Source: an uncultured Oscillospiraceae bacterium
GTDB lineage: Bacteria > Bacillota > Clostridia > Oscillospirales > Oscillospiraceae
Direction: 5' to 3'
Assembly: GCA_934631005.1 (NCBI GenBank)
Contig: CAKTXA010000002.1
Location: 94,500-158,499, forward strand
DNA: 64,000 bases
The number at the start of each line of letters is the position of its first letter. Position 1 is the stretch's first letter. The translations under genes were made by a program, and so were the position numbers. Of this stretch, positions 25,337-33,682 are shown piece after piece. The notes under the pieces were generated by a model that saw only the letters and a list, made by a program, of their open reading frames with translations, made no database searches and was not told the origin of the DNA.

Positions 25337-26935
25337 TTACAGCTCTGCGAAGCGCTTTGCGCCGCGTTTGCGGAGCCAGATGACCAGTATGTCGGCGAGC
25401 ACCACGGTGGCGATGGATGCAAGCAGCAGGCTGCTGGTCGCGCCGAGGGCGTTGCAGAGCGCTGCGCATCCGCTGCCGATCGCCGCGGCGAACACCCAGC
25501 CGCCGAGCAGGCTGACCATGACGGCCCCGCTCTGCTTGATGGGCGCAAGCTCGCTCGTCCACGTCAGGCTCGGCATCAAAAGCCCCAGCCACAGCGCCGC
25601 GGCCGCCAGCAGCGTGCACAAAAGCGCCGTCAGCAGCAGCGCAAGGAGCAGAAGCCCGACCGGCGCGCGCAGCACCAGCAGTACGCACAGCGCACAGAAC
25701 AGCGCCGTGGGCAGCACGACCGCAAGCTGCACCGTGAGCTTGGCCCGCAGCACCTGCCACGGCGTCACGGGCAGAGACTGTGCCAGCCACAGGTTCTTTC
25801 CCTCCAGCGACACCGACGGCGCCGCGATCGGGCACATCGCCGCGACGAGCGCCACCGCCGCCGGGACGAGCACTGCAAGCAGCTGCGTCTGAGCGCCGAT
25901 GGCCTGTGTGAGCATCTGTGCCAGCGCGCGGCCGCGGATGAGCGCCAGCACACCCAGAACCGGCAGGATCAGCGCACCGAAGCCGCAGTTGAGCATATAC
26001 GTCGGGCTGGCAAAGAAGCGGCGGAATTCCTTGGCCTGCAGCGCAGCTGCGGGCGTGCGCACCTTGCCGGTATGCGCGGCGTGCACACGGCGCTCCGCCG
26101 CGGGCGAGGACGTGGCGATGCGCAGGAAGCTGCCGGACAGCAGCCGCCATGTGAGCGCCAGCAGTGCGGCCACGACTGCCGTCACCGCCGCCATCGCGCC
26201 CCAGCTGCCCGTGCCGGACAGGCCGATCACATACAGCGGATAGATCCCCCGCAAAGCGTCGCCGATCCGCGCGGCGTTCTGCAGAAAGCTCTGCAGCGCC
26301 GTCTGCGCGCGGAAGCAGACAAAATAGTACGCACCAAAGAACACCAGCGACAAAACGACCGTGACAAAGCTCTTGTTTTTGAGCTTCAAACTGATCTTCG
26401 CCACCACCCAGCCGAGCACGCACGACAGGATCAGCACGACGACCGACGTGAGCAGCACGAACAGCGCCCCACCCACGAGCGCCCCCGCGGTAAACGGCGC
26501 GATGATGAGATACACGACCGCCGCCGGGATCGTCACAACGCCCGAGTACATAAGGCCCATCAGATACACGCTCATAAGGCGCGAGACGATGATGCTGCGC
26601 ACCGGGATGGGCAGCGACAGCAGAAGGTCGTTGTCCTTCGCCAGATACAGCCCAGCGTAGGTGTTGAACACGCTGCCGAACGTGCCGAGCAGCGTTGCCA
26701 GCAGCGCGATGAGCGCGTAATACACCCAGCCCAGCCCCAGCGGCACGAGCGTTTTGCACATGGTGAGCGACATGGCCGTGAAGATCCCGCCAAGCAGGCC
26801 CACCATCAAAAGCACAAAGAATACGAAGAACATCACCGTTGCCGCAGCAGAGCGCTTTTTGTTCTTCTTTGCGTCGTAGAAATAGCTGCGGAAGATCTCC
26901 GCCAGCTGCTTTTTGACCAGTATTTTCAGCATCAT
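25337..26935 (-). CDS. ABC-2-type transporter permease, large multi-helix subunit
   Basis: The 532-residue protein begins MMLKILVKKQLAEIFR, then has around twelve hydrophobic segments in two groups separated by a hydrophilic stretch near residues 265-300. The pairing with a downstream-overlapping ATPase resembles Firmicute ABC-2 exporters of unknown substrate (antimicrobial peptide or lipid export is typical for the class). The start at 26935 overlaps the ATPase stop codon in an ATGATG arrangement, so coupled translation is likely. Longer in-frame starts run over the ATPase gene and are rejected. Confidence 0.88.
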   Translation of the reverse strand: MMLKILVKKQLAEIFRSYFYDAKKNKKRSAAATVMFFVFFVLLMVGLLGGIFTAMSLTMCKTLVPLGLGWVYYALIALLATLLGTFGSVFNTYAGLYLAKDNDLLLSLPIPVRSIIVSRLMSVYLMGLMYSGVVTIPAAVVYLIIAPFTAGALVGGALFVLLTSVVVLILSCVLGWVVAKISLKLKNKSFVTVVLSLVFFGAYYFVCFRAQTALQSFLQNAARIGDALRGIYPLYVIGLSGTGSWGAMAAVTAVVAALLALTWRLLSGSFLRIATSSPAAERRVHAAHTGKVRTPAAALQAKEFRRFFASPTYMLNCGFGALILPVLGVLALIRGRALAQMLTQAIGAQTQLLAVLVPAAVALVAAMCPIAAPSVSLEGKNLWLAQSLPVTPWQVLRAKLTVQLAVVLPTALFCALCVLLVLRAPVGLLLLALLLTALLCTLLAAAALWLGLLMPSLTWTSELAPIKQSGAVMVSLLGGWVFAAAIGSGCAALCNALGATSSLLLASIATVVLADILVIWLRKRGAKRFAEL

Positions 26936-27639
26936 TCCGCCTCCAGCTCGAGGAACACGTCCTCCAGCGAGTCGTCGCCGCGCACCTCGTCCATCGTGCC
27001 CGAGCGGATGAGCCGGCCGCCCTTGATGATGGCGACCTTGTCGCACAGCTTTTCCGCGACCTCCAGCACATGCGTGGAGAAGAAGATCGCGCCGCCCGCG
27101 CCGCACACCTCGCGCATCATGCCCTTGAGCAGATGCGACGCCTTCGGGTCAAGACCCACAAACGGCTCATCCATCAAAATGAGCCGCGGCTCGTGCAGCC
27201 ACGCCGCGATGATGGCGAGCTTCTGCTTCATGCCGTGCGAATACGTTGCGATCGGCTGCGTCAGATCGCCGGTCAGCTCGAACGCCTCGGCGTACTTTTC
27301 GACCCGCTGCACGCGCGTCTGCCCGTCCACGCCGAAAATATCGGCGATGAAATCGAGATACTGCCAGCCCGTCATAAAATCGTACAGGTCGGGGTTATCC
27401 GGGATGTACGCAAACATCCGCTTGCACGCCAGGGGCTCCGTGCGGATGGAGTGGCCCGCAATGCGGATCTCCCCCTCGTCAAAGCGCAGGATGCCGGCAA
27501 CGGAGCGGAGCGTGGTCGTCTTGCCCGCGCCGTTGTGGCCGATAAAGCCGTAGATCTCCCCCGGCGCGATGTGTAAACTCAGATCGTCCACGGCCTTTTT
27601 TGTGCCGTAGCGCTTGGTCAGATGCTGTATGGAAAGCAT
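26932..27639 (-). CDS. ABC transporter ATP-binding protein
   Basis: The 235-residue ATPase has Walker A GHNGAGKTTT, an unusual signature YSHGMKQKL (SHGMK type, common in ABC-2 exporters), Walker B LILMDEP and H-loop STHVLE. It would energise the permease encoded next. The start is at 27639 after GGAAGG. It is first of a two-gene operon with its own promoter. Confidence 0.94.
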   Translation of the reverse strand: MLSIQHLTKRYGTKKAVDDLSLHIAPGEIYGFIGHNGAGKTTTLRSVAGILRFDEGEIRIAGHSIRTEPLACKRMFAYIPDNPDLYDFMTGWQYLDFIADIFGVDGQTRVQRVEKYAEAFELTGDLTQPIATYSHGMKQKLAIIAAWLHEPRLILMDEPFVGLDPKASHLLKGMMREVCGAGGAIFFSTHVLEVAEKLCDKVAIIKGGRLIRSGTMDEVRGDDSLEDVFLELEAE

Positions 27640-27708
27640 ATGGGTTCCTTCCTTTCTTTTCCCGCTCCGCGCTGCGGAGCCCTCTGCATTTTGATTTGTA
27701 TGCGCACC

Positions 27709-27737
27709 ATCATACTGCGCGCTGCCATGTTTTTCAA
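27709..27737 (-). promoter_or_regulatory. Sigma-A promoter of the ABC-2 operon
   Basis: TTGAAA (27732-27737) and TATGAT (27709-27714) on the minus strand, 17-base spacer. A small GC-rich hairpin (GCTCCGC/GCGGAGC, around 27664-27680) lies in the leader. Confidence 0.75.
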
Positions 27738-27779
27738 GCGCTCAAACCTTAAGATTCCTGAAATTTAAACGCAGAAGGC

Positions 27780-27798
27780 CCCGCGGCGGCGCCGCGGG
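27780..27798 (-). terminator. GC-rich hairpin after the AraC-type gene
   Basis: CCCGCGGC pairs with GCCGCGGG across a 3-base loop, 10 bases after the stop codon. The following minus-strand sequence is only weakly T-rich, so termination efficiency is uncertain. Confidence 0.5.
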
Positions 27799-27808
27799 AC
27801 CTGTGTGT

Positions 27809-28783
27809 TTACGGTGTGAGCTTTTTGACCGGGCGGACATATTTCCAGTACCGTTTGCAGTCGTGGTAGAAGTAGAACACCCGCTCCGGCTCCATGTCGA
27901 GCGCATAGCCGTGCGCGGCGTAGTCAAAGTCCTTCATCGCCCGCTCGATCTCCGCCTCCACGGCGGCGCTCTCCGTTTCAAAGTCAAACGGGCCGTGCTC
28001 AAACACGACATACTCCCCCTCCGGCACATCCATCAGCCGCATCTGCGGCGGGATGGGGCCCGCGAAATCGGGGGCCAGCCGGACGCCGTAGGCCTCCGCC
28101 AGCGGGATGCCCCAGGAGCAGATGCGCCCCTCGGGGGCGTTGATGAACGCCATGAGCTGGCCGCTGCCGCTGTCCATCGCGTCGTCTCCCAGATCGTCGA
28201 GCTTGCCGGGGATGCTGGAAAGCAGGCCGCAGATCGTGTCGCAGTCCTGCCCGGGGATCTTGCTCTGCTTCTGCCAGAAGTCCCAATAGCCGATGCTCTC
28301 ATAATTGCGGATGTGCAGAAATTTGTGCGCGGGAATGGTGACAAAATACGTTTTTACCATGTGATCCTGACCGGCCATGCCGGTCCCTCCGATCCCTAAA
28401 AGATAGCAGTCGAAGGGCCGCAGCACCGTGCGCAGCACGACCGGGCCGGGATGCCTGCGGTATTCGCTCGGCGTGACGCCGTAGGCGTCCTTAAACGCGC
28501 GGGTGAACGCCTCGTGCGAGGAAAAGCCGTAGTCCATCGCAATATCCAGCAGCCCCCTTGCGCTGTCGCGCACGTCGCGCAGCGCGAACGCGAGCTTGCG
28601 GCTGCGCAGATACTCCCACAGCTGCATCCCCGAGACCTCGCGGAATTTCCGCGAGACGTAATACTCGGAATACCCCAGCGCCGATGCGACGCTGCGCAGC
28701 GTGAGCGCGTCGTCGTCCCGCCGCCGGATGCACACGTCGATCTGCTCGATGAGCTCCTGAATGCTCCGGCTCCACTGTTCCAT
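27809..28783 (-). CDS. AraC-family regulator with C-terminal GyrI-like effector domain
   Basis: This is a 324-residue protein. Residues ~10-105 hold two helix-turn-helix motifs (LTLRSVASALGYSEYYVSRK and DIAMDYGFSSHEAFTRAFK), the AraC DNA-binding module at the N-terminus. The rest, from about residue 120, resembles the GyrI-like/SOUL small-molecule-binding domain of Rob/SbmC-like regulators. Start 28783 is chosen for GGGGAGG seven bases upstream; an ATG at 28822 lacks a site. A TATACT at 28813-28818 could be its -10 box, without a convincing -35. The target genes are unknown; the ABC exporter next downstream is a candidate. Confidence 0.9.
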   Translation of the reverse strand: MEQWSRSIQELIEQIDVCIRRRDDDALTLRSVASALGYSEYYVSRKFREVSGMQLWEYLRSRKLAFALRDVRDSARGLLDIAMDYGFSSHEAFTRAFKDAYGVTPSEYRRHPGPVVLRTVLRPFDCYLLGIGGTGMAGQDHMVKTYFVTIPAHKFLHIRNYESIGYWDFWQKQSKIPGQDCDTICGLLSSIPGKLDDLGDDAMDSGSGQLMAFINAPEGRICSWGIPLAEAYGVRLAPDFAGPIPPQMRLMDVPEGEYVVFEHGPFDFETESAAVEAEIERAMKDFDYAAHGYALDMEPERVFYFYHDCKRYWKYVRPVKKLTP

Positions 28784-28859
28784 TGTGCCGCCTCCCCTCA
28801 ACTGACCCGCACAGTATACCACCGCGGCGCGCGCCGCGCTTGATCGGACTTGCGCAGAA

Positions 28860-29315
28860 TCAGCGCACGGCCTTGCGGTACACGCGGCAGGGATGGCCCA
28901 GATAGGTCAAAGCACTGCGGTGGAAGGCGTAGCCGTATTTTTCATACAGCCCCGTGTGGGGCGTGGAGACATACACGAAGTCCCGCCCCGCGGCGGCCGC
29001 GAGCTGCTCGCAGTGCGCCAGCAGCCGGCCCGCGCAGTGCTGCCCGCGATAGGCCGGGAAGGTATACACAAAGCCGATCCACGGCGTTTCCGTGCGGTCG
29101 TCCCAAACGTCGTCATAGGGCGCGAACGTGCAGTAGGACGCAAGCCGCTCCCCGTCCGTGAGCAGCATGACCTCCGCGCCATCGCCCAGCTCCTTTGCAA
29201 GCGTCCCGTCGCCCAGCATCCGGCACAAAAGCACCCCGGCCTCCCAGTCTGCCTTTTGAAGCTCCGCCATCCAGTGCGCCGGGTCCGCGGCGCGGCTGTA
29301 AGTAAGAATGTCCAT
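28860..29315 (-). CDS. GNAT-family N-acetyltransferase
   Basis: The 151-residue protein has the acetyl-CoA-binding GNAT core: a beta-4 strand WIGFVYTFPAYRGQHCAGRLL, matching the Q/RxxGxG/A loop, and a C-terminal GLYEKYGY segment typical of the fold. The substrate is unknown. GAGGAGGGG precedes the ATG, and the gene lies 10 bases after the lipoprotein gene, so it is likely cotranscribed with it. Confidence 0.88.
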   Translation of the reverse strand: MDILTYSRAADPAHWMAELQKADWEAGVLLCRMLGDGTLAKELGDGAEVMLLTDGERLASYCTFAPYDDVWDDRTETPWIGFVYTFPAYRGQHCAGRLLAHCEQLAAAAGRDFVYVSTPHTGLYEKYGYAFHRSALTYLGHPCRVYRKAVR

Positions 29316-29325
29316 ATGCCCCTCC

Positions 29326-29901
29326 TCAGTAATAGGTGATCTCGCCTGCGTAGGTGTCGAGCAGGCCGTCGAGATACGCGTTCACGTAGTCCGTCATCTC
29401 CTGCGGCGGGTTGACCTTGGTAAACGTCAGGCCGTGCTCCTCGCAGTACTGCTCGCCCAGCGTGTCGCGCAGGCGCTGGCGCAGCATCACCCGCGGCAGC
29501 TCGTCTGCCACGCGGGCAAAGTAGTCCTCCGCCGTGATGCCCTGTTCGGCGCACCACGCGTCCACATATTCGCGAATTTCCGCGTACTGCTCGTAATTAT
29601 CCCGCTGCCCCTGCACCTCGCGGTCGATCTCGTCCTGCGTCACGCGCAGGCCCAGCCGCTCCGCTTCGTCCACCATGATGCAGTTTTTCAGCACGCTCTC
29701 CAGCGCCTGCCGCTCCGTCACGGCCTCGCCGCGCACGGCGGCGAGGTTCTGCTGCTCATAGAGGACGGTGCTTCTTCGTATTTCGGTATCGCGGTAGCGC
29801 GCGGCGACGGGATCGTCCGTTTGCTGCGCGCAGGCGGTCAGCAGCGCGCAGAGCGCCAGTATTCCCGCAAAAAATCGCATCCATTTCCGGCCTTTTTGCA
29901 C
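29326..29901 (-). CDS. Lipoprotein resembling the SurA/PrsA N-terminal foldase domain
   Basis: The 191-residue protein has a signal peptide and lipobox LLTAC (Cys24), so it should be lipid-anchored outside the membrane. The mature part is helical; an ESVLKNCIMVDEAERLGL-type stretch followed by TQDEIDREV is the pattern of SurA N-terminal chaperone domains. No parvulin (PPIase) domain follows. The start is GTG with GGGGGAG just upstream. It lies 24 bases after the SLH gene, so it may assist folding of that surface protein (inference). Confidence 0.75.
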   Translation of the reverse strand: MQKGRKWMRFFAGILALCALLTACAQQTDDPVAARYRDTEIRRSTVLYEQQNLAAVRGEAVTERQALESVLKNCIMVDEAERLGLRVTQDEIDREVQGQRDNYEQYAEIREYVDAWCAEQGITAEDYFARVADELPRVMLRQRLRDTLGEQYCEEHGLTFTKVNPPQEMTDYVNAYLDGLLDTYAGEITYY

Positions 29902-29925
29902 ACTGCTCCCCCGCTTTCGTTATGA

Positions 29926-32900
29926 TTACTGCTCCAGCACCTGCCACAGGCGGTACAGGAATGTGACGATCTGCGCCCGCGTGCAGGGCGACTTGGGCGA
30001 GAACGTTGTGCTGCCCGTGCCCTTCGTCACGCCGTGCATATAGCACCACGCCACGGCCTCATAGGCCCCCTCGCCCACGTCGGCAAACGGCAGGCGGAAC
30101 ATCCACGCGCCGGTAAAGCCCTTGCCCTGCGTCCTGGCCCAGCGGTAGAGGATCAGCGCCATCTGCTCGCGCGTGATGGTGTCGTCCGTGCCGAACAGAC
30201 CGCCGCCGTAGCCCGCGATGATGCCCTCGCGCACGGCCCAGCGGATGGCGTCCGTATAATACGCGCCTTCCCGCACGTCGGTAAAGCCGTGCTCGTGCTG
30301 CGCGCCGGGGCTGCCCGCAGCGCGCCACAGGAGCGTGACGAGCTGGCCGCGCGTGCAGGGCGCTTCGGGGCTGAACTGCCCATCGCCGGTGCCGCCCGTG
30401 ATGCCGTTCTCCGCCGCCCAGCGGACGGCGTCATAGAAATAGTCCCGCTCCGTCACGTCCGAGAAGTGCTCGCCGGAATTGTCGGTCTCCGGCTTTTTGA
30501 CGGGCGGCTTGCCCGCGCCGCCGCCAGACTGCTTCGGCGGATTCTTCGCGCTGACCTCCACGGTCAGGGTAAAATCCGCAAAGTTCGTGCTGTGCACCGT
30601 CACGCTTACCTGCCCGATGGGGCCCTCGGTGGTGGATGCGACGCTCCGGATGGGCAGCGTCAGCTCGCCCGTCTCGTCGACGATCGCGCCGACGGCGGCG
30701 TCATAGTATGCGCCGAGGTCGACCTGCCCCACACCGTAGGTCACGGTGCCGTACTCCAGATCCCCGTCCAGCGCCGGCAGGAGCTCCGCCAGCTCCACGG
30801 CGTAGCTCGCGGCTTTTTCATTCGTGACCGTGAGCGCGCCGGGCTGCGCCGCGGGCGCGGCCGCCTGCAAGATCGCAGCGGCATTTTCCTGCGTGAACGC
30901 GCCGTTTTCCAGGCTGTAATTCACCGCAGATTTCCCGCTCAGGGAGACCATGGCGGAAACAGCCTTGTTTCCGCCCGCGTTCGCGTCCGCAAACGCGGCG
31001 TTTTTCACGTCGTAGTCGATGCTGTTATTGTTCACGACGCCGTCAAAGAGCACGTTCGTGACCTCCGCCGCCGTGGCGCCGTCATACGTCTTATTCTCGA
31101 CGGTCATGCTCGCCACGCGGAGCGTCCGGGGCCGGATGGTCACGGTAAATTCCCGGCTGTAGAGCCGGAAGCCGCCGTACTCGAGCTGCGCATAGCAGGT
31201 GTACGTCCCGGCGTCCAGCGACGTCAGGAAGCCCGCCGTGGCCGTGGCCGCGCCGTCTGCAAACGTCAGCTTCTCCTGCAGAGTGCTCATCTGCATGCCG
31301 CCCTCTGCCCGATAGCTCCACGACAGGCTCGCGGACTGGTTTGCATCAAACGCGTCGCCCGCCGCAAATGTGACGCTCGGCAGGATGGTCGCGTCGCCAT
31401 AGGTGATGGTCACGTCCGCGGGCTGCGCGCTGACGGTGATCGGCGCGGGCACGACGCGCACGTTCTCGAGCTGTTTGCCGCCCTCCACATCCGTGAGGTC
31501 CAAATTGCCCGCCCATGTGTCGTCGGTCTTTTGCAGCGCCATGCCCTCCGGGAGCATTGCGGCAAAATCGGCGTAGGTGATGTTCTCGCCCTTTAAGAGG
31601 ATGCTGTCAAAGCGCTGATTGGGTGTAAGCTCCGCCTTACCGCCGTCCTCGACGGTGAGCGTTTTGATGTACAGCGGGCCATTATTATAGGTCGTATACT
31701 TCGGATCGAGCTCCAGCTTGCCGCCGCGCAGAACGTGTACGCTCCTGATCGTTCGCTCATCCTCGTAATGGACAAAGCGGAGCGTACCGGAGACCTCGAG
31801 CTCCGCCTCTGCCAGATGATCATTCTTTTTCAGCGGATCATCCCTTCCGGCAGGGTCGATCGCTACGTTTTTGGTAACGGCCACAGTGCCGCTGATGGGC
31901 CGGCACGCTATGATCATATCCTGATAGTTGTCTGTCGCCCGCTCCGCTTCCGCAAACGTCTCAAAATACGCTTTGTGGTAGCTTCCGGACATTTCCGCCC
32001 GCAGGAAGTAGTACTGCTTCTTGCCGCAGTTGCACGACTGGGTTTTAGGCTCATAGTTGTCGTGGTCGCACTTTTTCACCGTGACATTGCTAAGTCTCGT
32101 CTTCGAATCGTTCAAAACGATGTTCCCAACCTCGGACGACGCAAAATAGTAGCCCTCCTCCAGCAGGCTTTGCAGCGTGATGCCGTTTTTGACCTCGATC
32201 GTGCCGTAGGTGCCGCCCGCAAGGGTGGATCTGCCGTAGCTGAAGATCACCTTGTCGATGGTAAAATCGTTATTCTCGGCGTACACATTCAGCGAGGCCG
32301 TGGTCTTGGCGTCTTCACCCACGATGATCGTCCCGGCATAGTTCCCGGGCTTGTCGCCGGTGTTGATCATCCCGATCGTCTGAGCACCGAGTGTCAATTG
32401 GGTATTCTCCGACGAGGTGAGTGTGCAGCCGTTCAGATCAATGTCCAAATAGCTGCCTGTGAAATAGTTTATACTGCTCTCAAGATCATGCAGGAGCTGG
32501 ATCACGTCCGCGCGGCCCTTCCCGGTGGCTTCGAGGAACGTCCGGCAGTAATCCGGTTTTTTGTATTTGCTCTCATAGGTGACCTTCACACAAATTTGCT
32601 GGTGGCAGGCATGGCATATGTCGTTCTCATCCCGATCCTCATGCGGGCATTCATTGCCGCACACAGAACAGACATAATTATTTCCCTGCACAGGAACGAT
32701 CGTATACTCGCCGTTCTCGTTCTTGTGGCTGCACGTATGGGCCGTGACATTCTCCAGCGCGTCATAGTGCTTATTCTGATCCACCCGCTGGCCGTTCTCA
32801 TCGGTAAAGTAGCATCCCTTGCTAAGGATCAGAGAGGGAAGCAATGTTGTGTTATCATCCAAACGGATCCTCGTAAACGTGCCGCCGCCGATGAAGGTGG

Positions 32901-33417
32901 GGATATAGTTTCCGTTAGAACCATAGAACAAAGCATTCTTCAAAACAACGTCGCTGCCCGTGACATCCACGTTCTGCAGCGTGATCTTTCCGTCCTCCAG
33001 CTGCATCGCCGCACCGGCGCCGTCATTGCGGATCGTGCCGTTCCAGAACTTGATCTCTGTCCCGGTGGGAGGAGCGACCAGGATCAGCGGCTCATCGTCC
33101 CGCTTGCCTGAGAGCGTATGACCGTCGAGGTCAAGATAGAAAGGTCTGTCCGAGAGCTGGACCGCCGTCAGCGCGAGCTGCTCGTCGAGCTTCACGTCCT
33201 TCAAAAGCGTGAACGTTGAGTTCTTCATCATCCATTTGATCGCTTCATCAAAGCTGTCAACATACTTGACATACGGCCTGCCGTCTGACCAATAATCGTC
33301 GATCCGTATAATGGACGAGTCATGCTGCTCATCATATGCCGTCGCGCCCGCCGTGATGCACATCCCCGCGACGCACACGACAAGCGCCAGCAAAACGCCC
33401 CACCATCTCTTCTTCAT
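29926..33417 (-). CDS. Large S-layer-homology surface protein with beta-helix-like, YDG and SLH domains
   Basis: The 1163-residue protein has a signal peptide (basic start, hydrophobic stretch to about residue 25). Residues ~60-650 consist of repetitive beta-strand segments (patterns such as DLDGHTLSG, DLNGCTLTS, GGTYG) like right-handed beta-helix surface proteins, interrupted by cysteine knuckles (CSVCGNECPHED, CHACHQ, CNCGKK). Further on are Ig/MBG-type modules, including a YDG domain around TVENKTYDGATA. Three SLH repeats at 984-1163 should bind secondary cell-wall polymer. AGGAGG seven bases before 33417 fixes the start. The ligand is unknown. Confidence 0.9.
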   Translation of the reverse strand: MKKRWWGVLLALVVCVAGMCITAGATAYDEQHDSSIIRIDDYWSDGRPYVKYVDSFDEAIKWMMKNSTFTLLKDVKLDEQLALTAVQLSDRPFYLDLDGHTLSGKRDDEPLILVAPPTGTEIKFWNGTIRNDGAGAAMQLEDGKITLQNVDVTGSDVVLKNALFYGSNGNYIPTFIGGGTFTRIRLDDNTTLLPSLILSKGCYFTDENGQRVDQNKHYDALENVTAHTCSHKNENGEYTIVPVQGNNYVCSVCGNECPHEDRDENDICHACHQQICVKVTYESKYKKPDYCRTFLEATGKGRADVIQLLHDLESSINYFTGSYLDIDLNGCTLTSSENTQLTLGAQTIGMINTGDKPGNYAGTIIVGEDAKTTASLNVYAENNDFTIDKVIFSYGRSTLAGGTYGTIEVKNGITLQSLLEEGYYFASSEVGNIVLNDSKTRLSNVTVKKCDHDNYEPKTQSCNCGKKQYYFLRAEMSGSYHKAYFETFAEAERATDNYQDMIIACRPISGTVAVTKNVAIDPAGRDDPLKKNDHLAEAELEVSGTLRFVHYEDERTIRSVHVLRGGKLELDPKYTTYNNGPLYIKTLTVEDGGKAELTPNQRFDSILLKGENITYADFAAMLPEGMALQKTDDTWAGNLDLTDVEGGKQLENVRVVPAPITVSAQPADVTITYGDATILPSVTFAAGDAFDANQSASLSWSYRAEGGMQMSTLQEKLTFADGAATATAGFLTSLDAGTYTCYAQLEYGGFRLYSREFTVTIRPRTLRVASMTVENKTYDGATAAEVTNVLFDGVVNNNSIDYDVKNAAFADANAGGNKAVSAMVSLSGKSAVNYSLENGAFTQENAAAILQAAAPAAQPGALTVTNEKAASYAVELAELLPALDGDLEYGTVTYGVGQVDLGAYYDAAVGAIVDETGELTLPIRSVASTTEGPIGQVSVTVHSTNFADFTLTVEVSAKNPPKQSGGGAGKPPVKKPETDNSGEHFSDVTERDYFYDAVRWAAENGITGGTGDGQFSPEAPCTRGQLVTLLWRAAGSPGAQHEHGFTDVREGAYYTDAIRWAVREGIIAGYGGGLFGTDDTITREQMALILYRWARTQGKGFTGAWMFRLPFADVGEGAYEAVAWCYMHGVTKGTGSTTFSPKSPCTRAQIVTFLYRLWQVLEQ

Positions 33418-33452
33418 GCGCATACCTCCTGCGATCATAACATGTCTGTGCC

Positions 33453-33481
33453 ATTGTAATATAAAACCGCGCAGAAGTAAA
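33453..33481 (-). promoter_or_regulatory. Probable sigma-A promoter of the SLH gene
   Basis: TTTACT (33476-33481) and TACAAT (33453-33458) on the minus strand, 17-base spacer, 36 bases before the SLH start. The rest of 33482-33593 holds no gene; a TTGACA on the minus strand near 33560 has no matching -10 at proper distance. Confidence 0.65.
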
Positions 33482-33593
33482 TCCGTCCGAAGTATGACAT
33501 CCTGGTTTTCAAAACCGCCCCGCCTGCTGCGGCAGGCCCAATATATTGTAGAAACTGTCAAAAGCGAGCCGTCTTTCTTGTGGATTTCGTCAA

Positions 33594-33623
33594 TTTACAC
33601 AACTGGGGGACATCCGTTACAAT
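33594..33623 (+). promoter_or_regulatory. Probable promoter of the symporter gene
   Basis: TTTACA (33594-33599) and TACAAT (33618-33623), 18-base spacer, 59 bases before the ATG; AGGAGG lies seven to eight bases before the start. Confidence 0.7.
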
Positions 33624-33682
33624 ACCGAATATGAACGAACTGTGAACCGGTCGTTCAGGAAAGAATTTTTAGGAGGAACTCT

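Noticed and set aside
25287..27071. 594-codon minus-strand frame overlapping the ABC permease
   Set aside because: The other frame (25337-26935) gives hydrophobic helices and start/stop overlap with the ATPase; this one gives arginine/glycine-rich nonsense.
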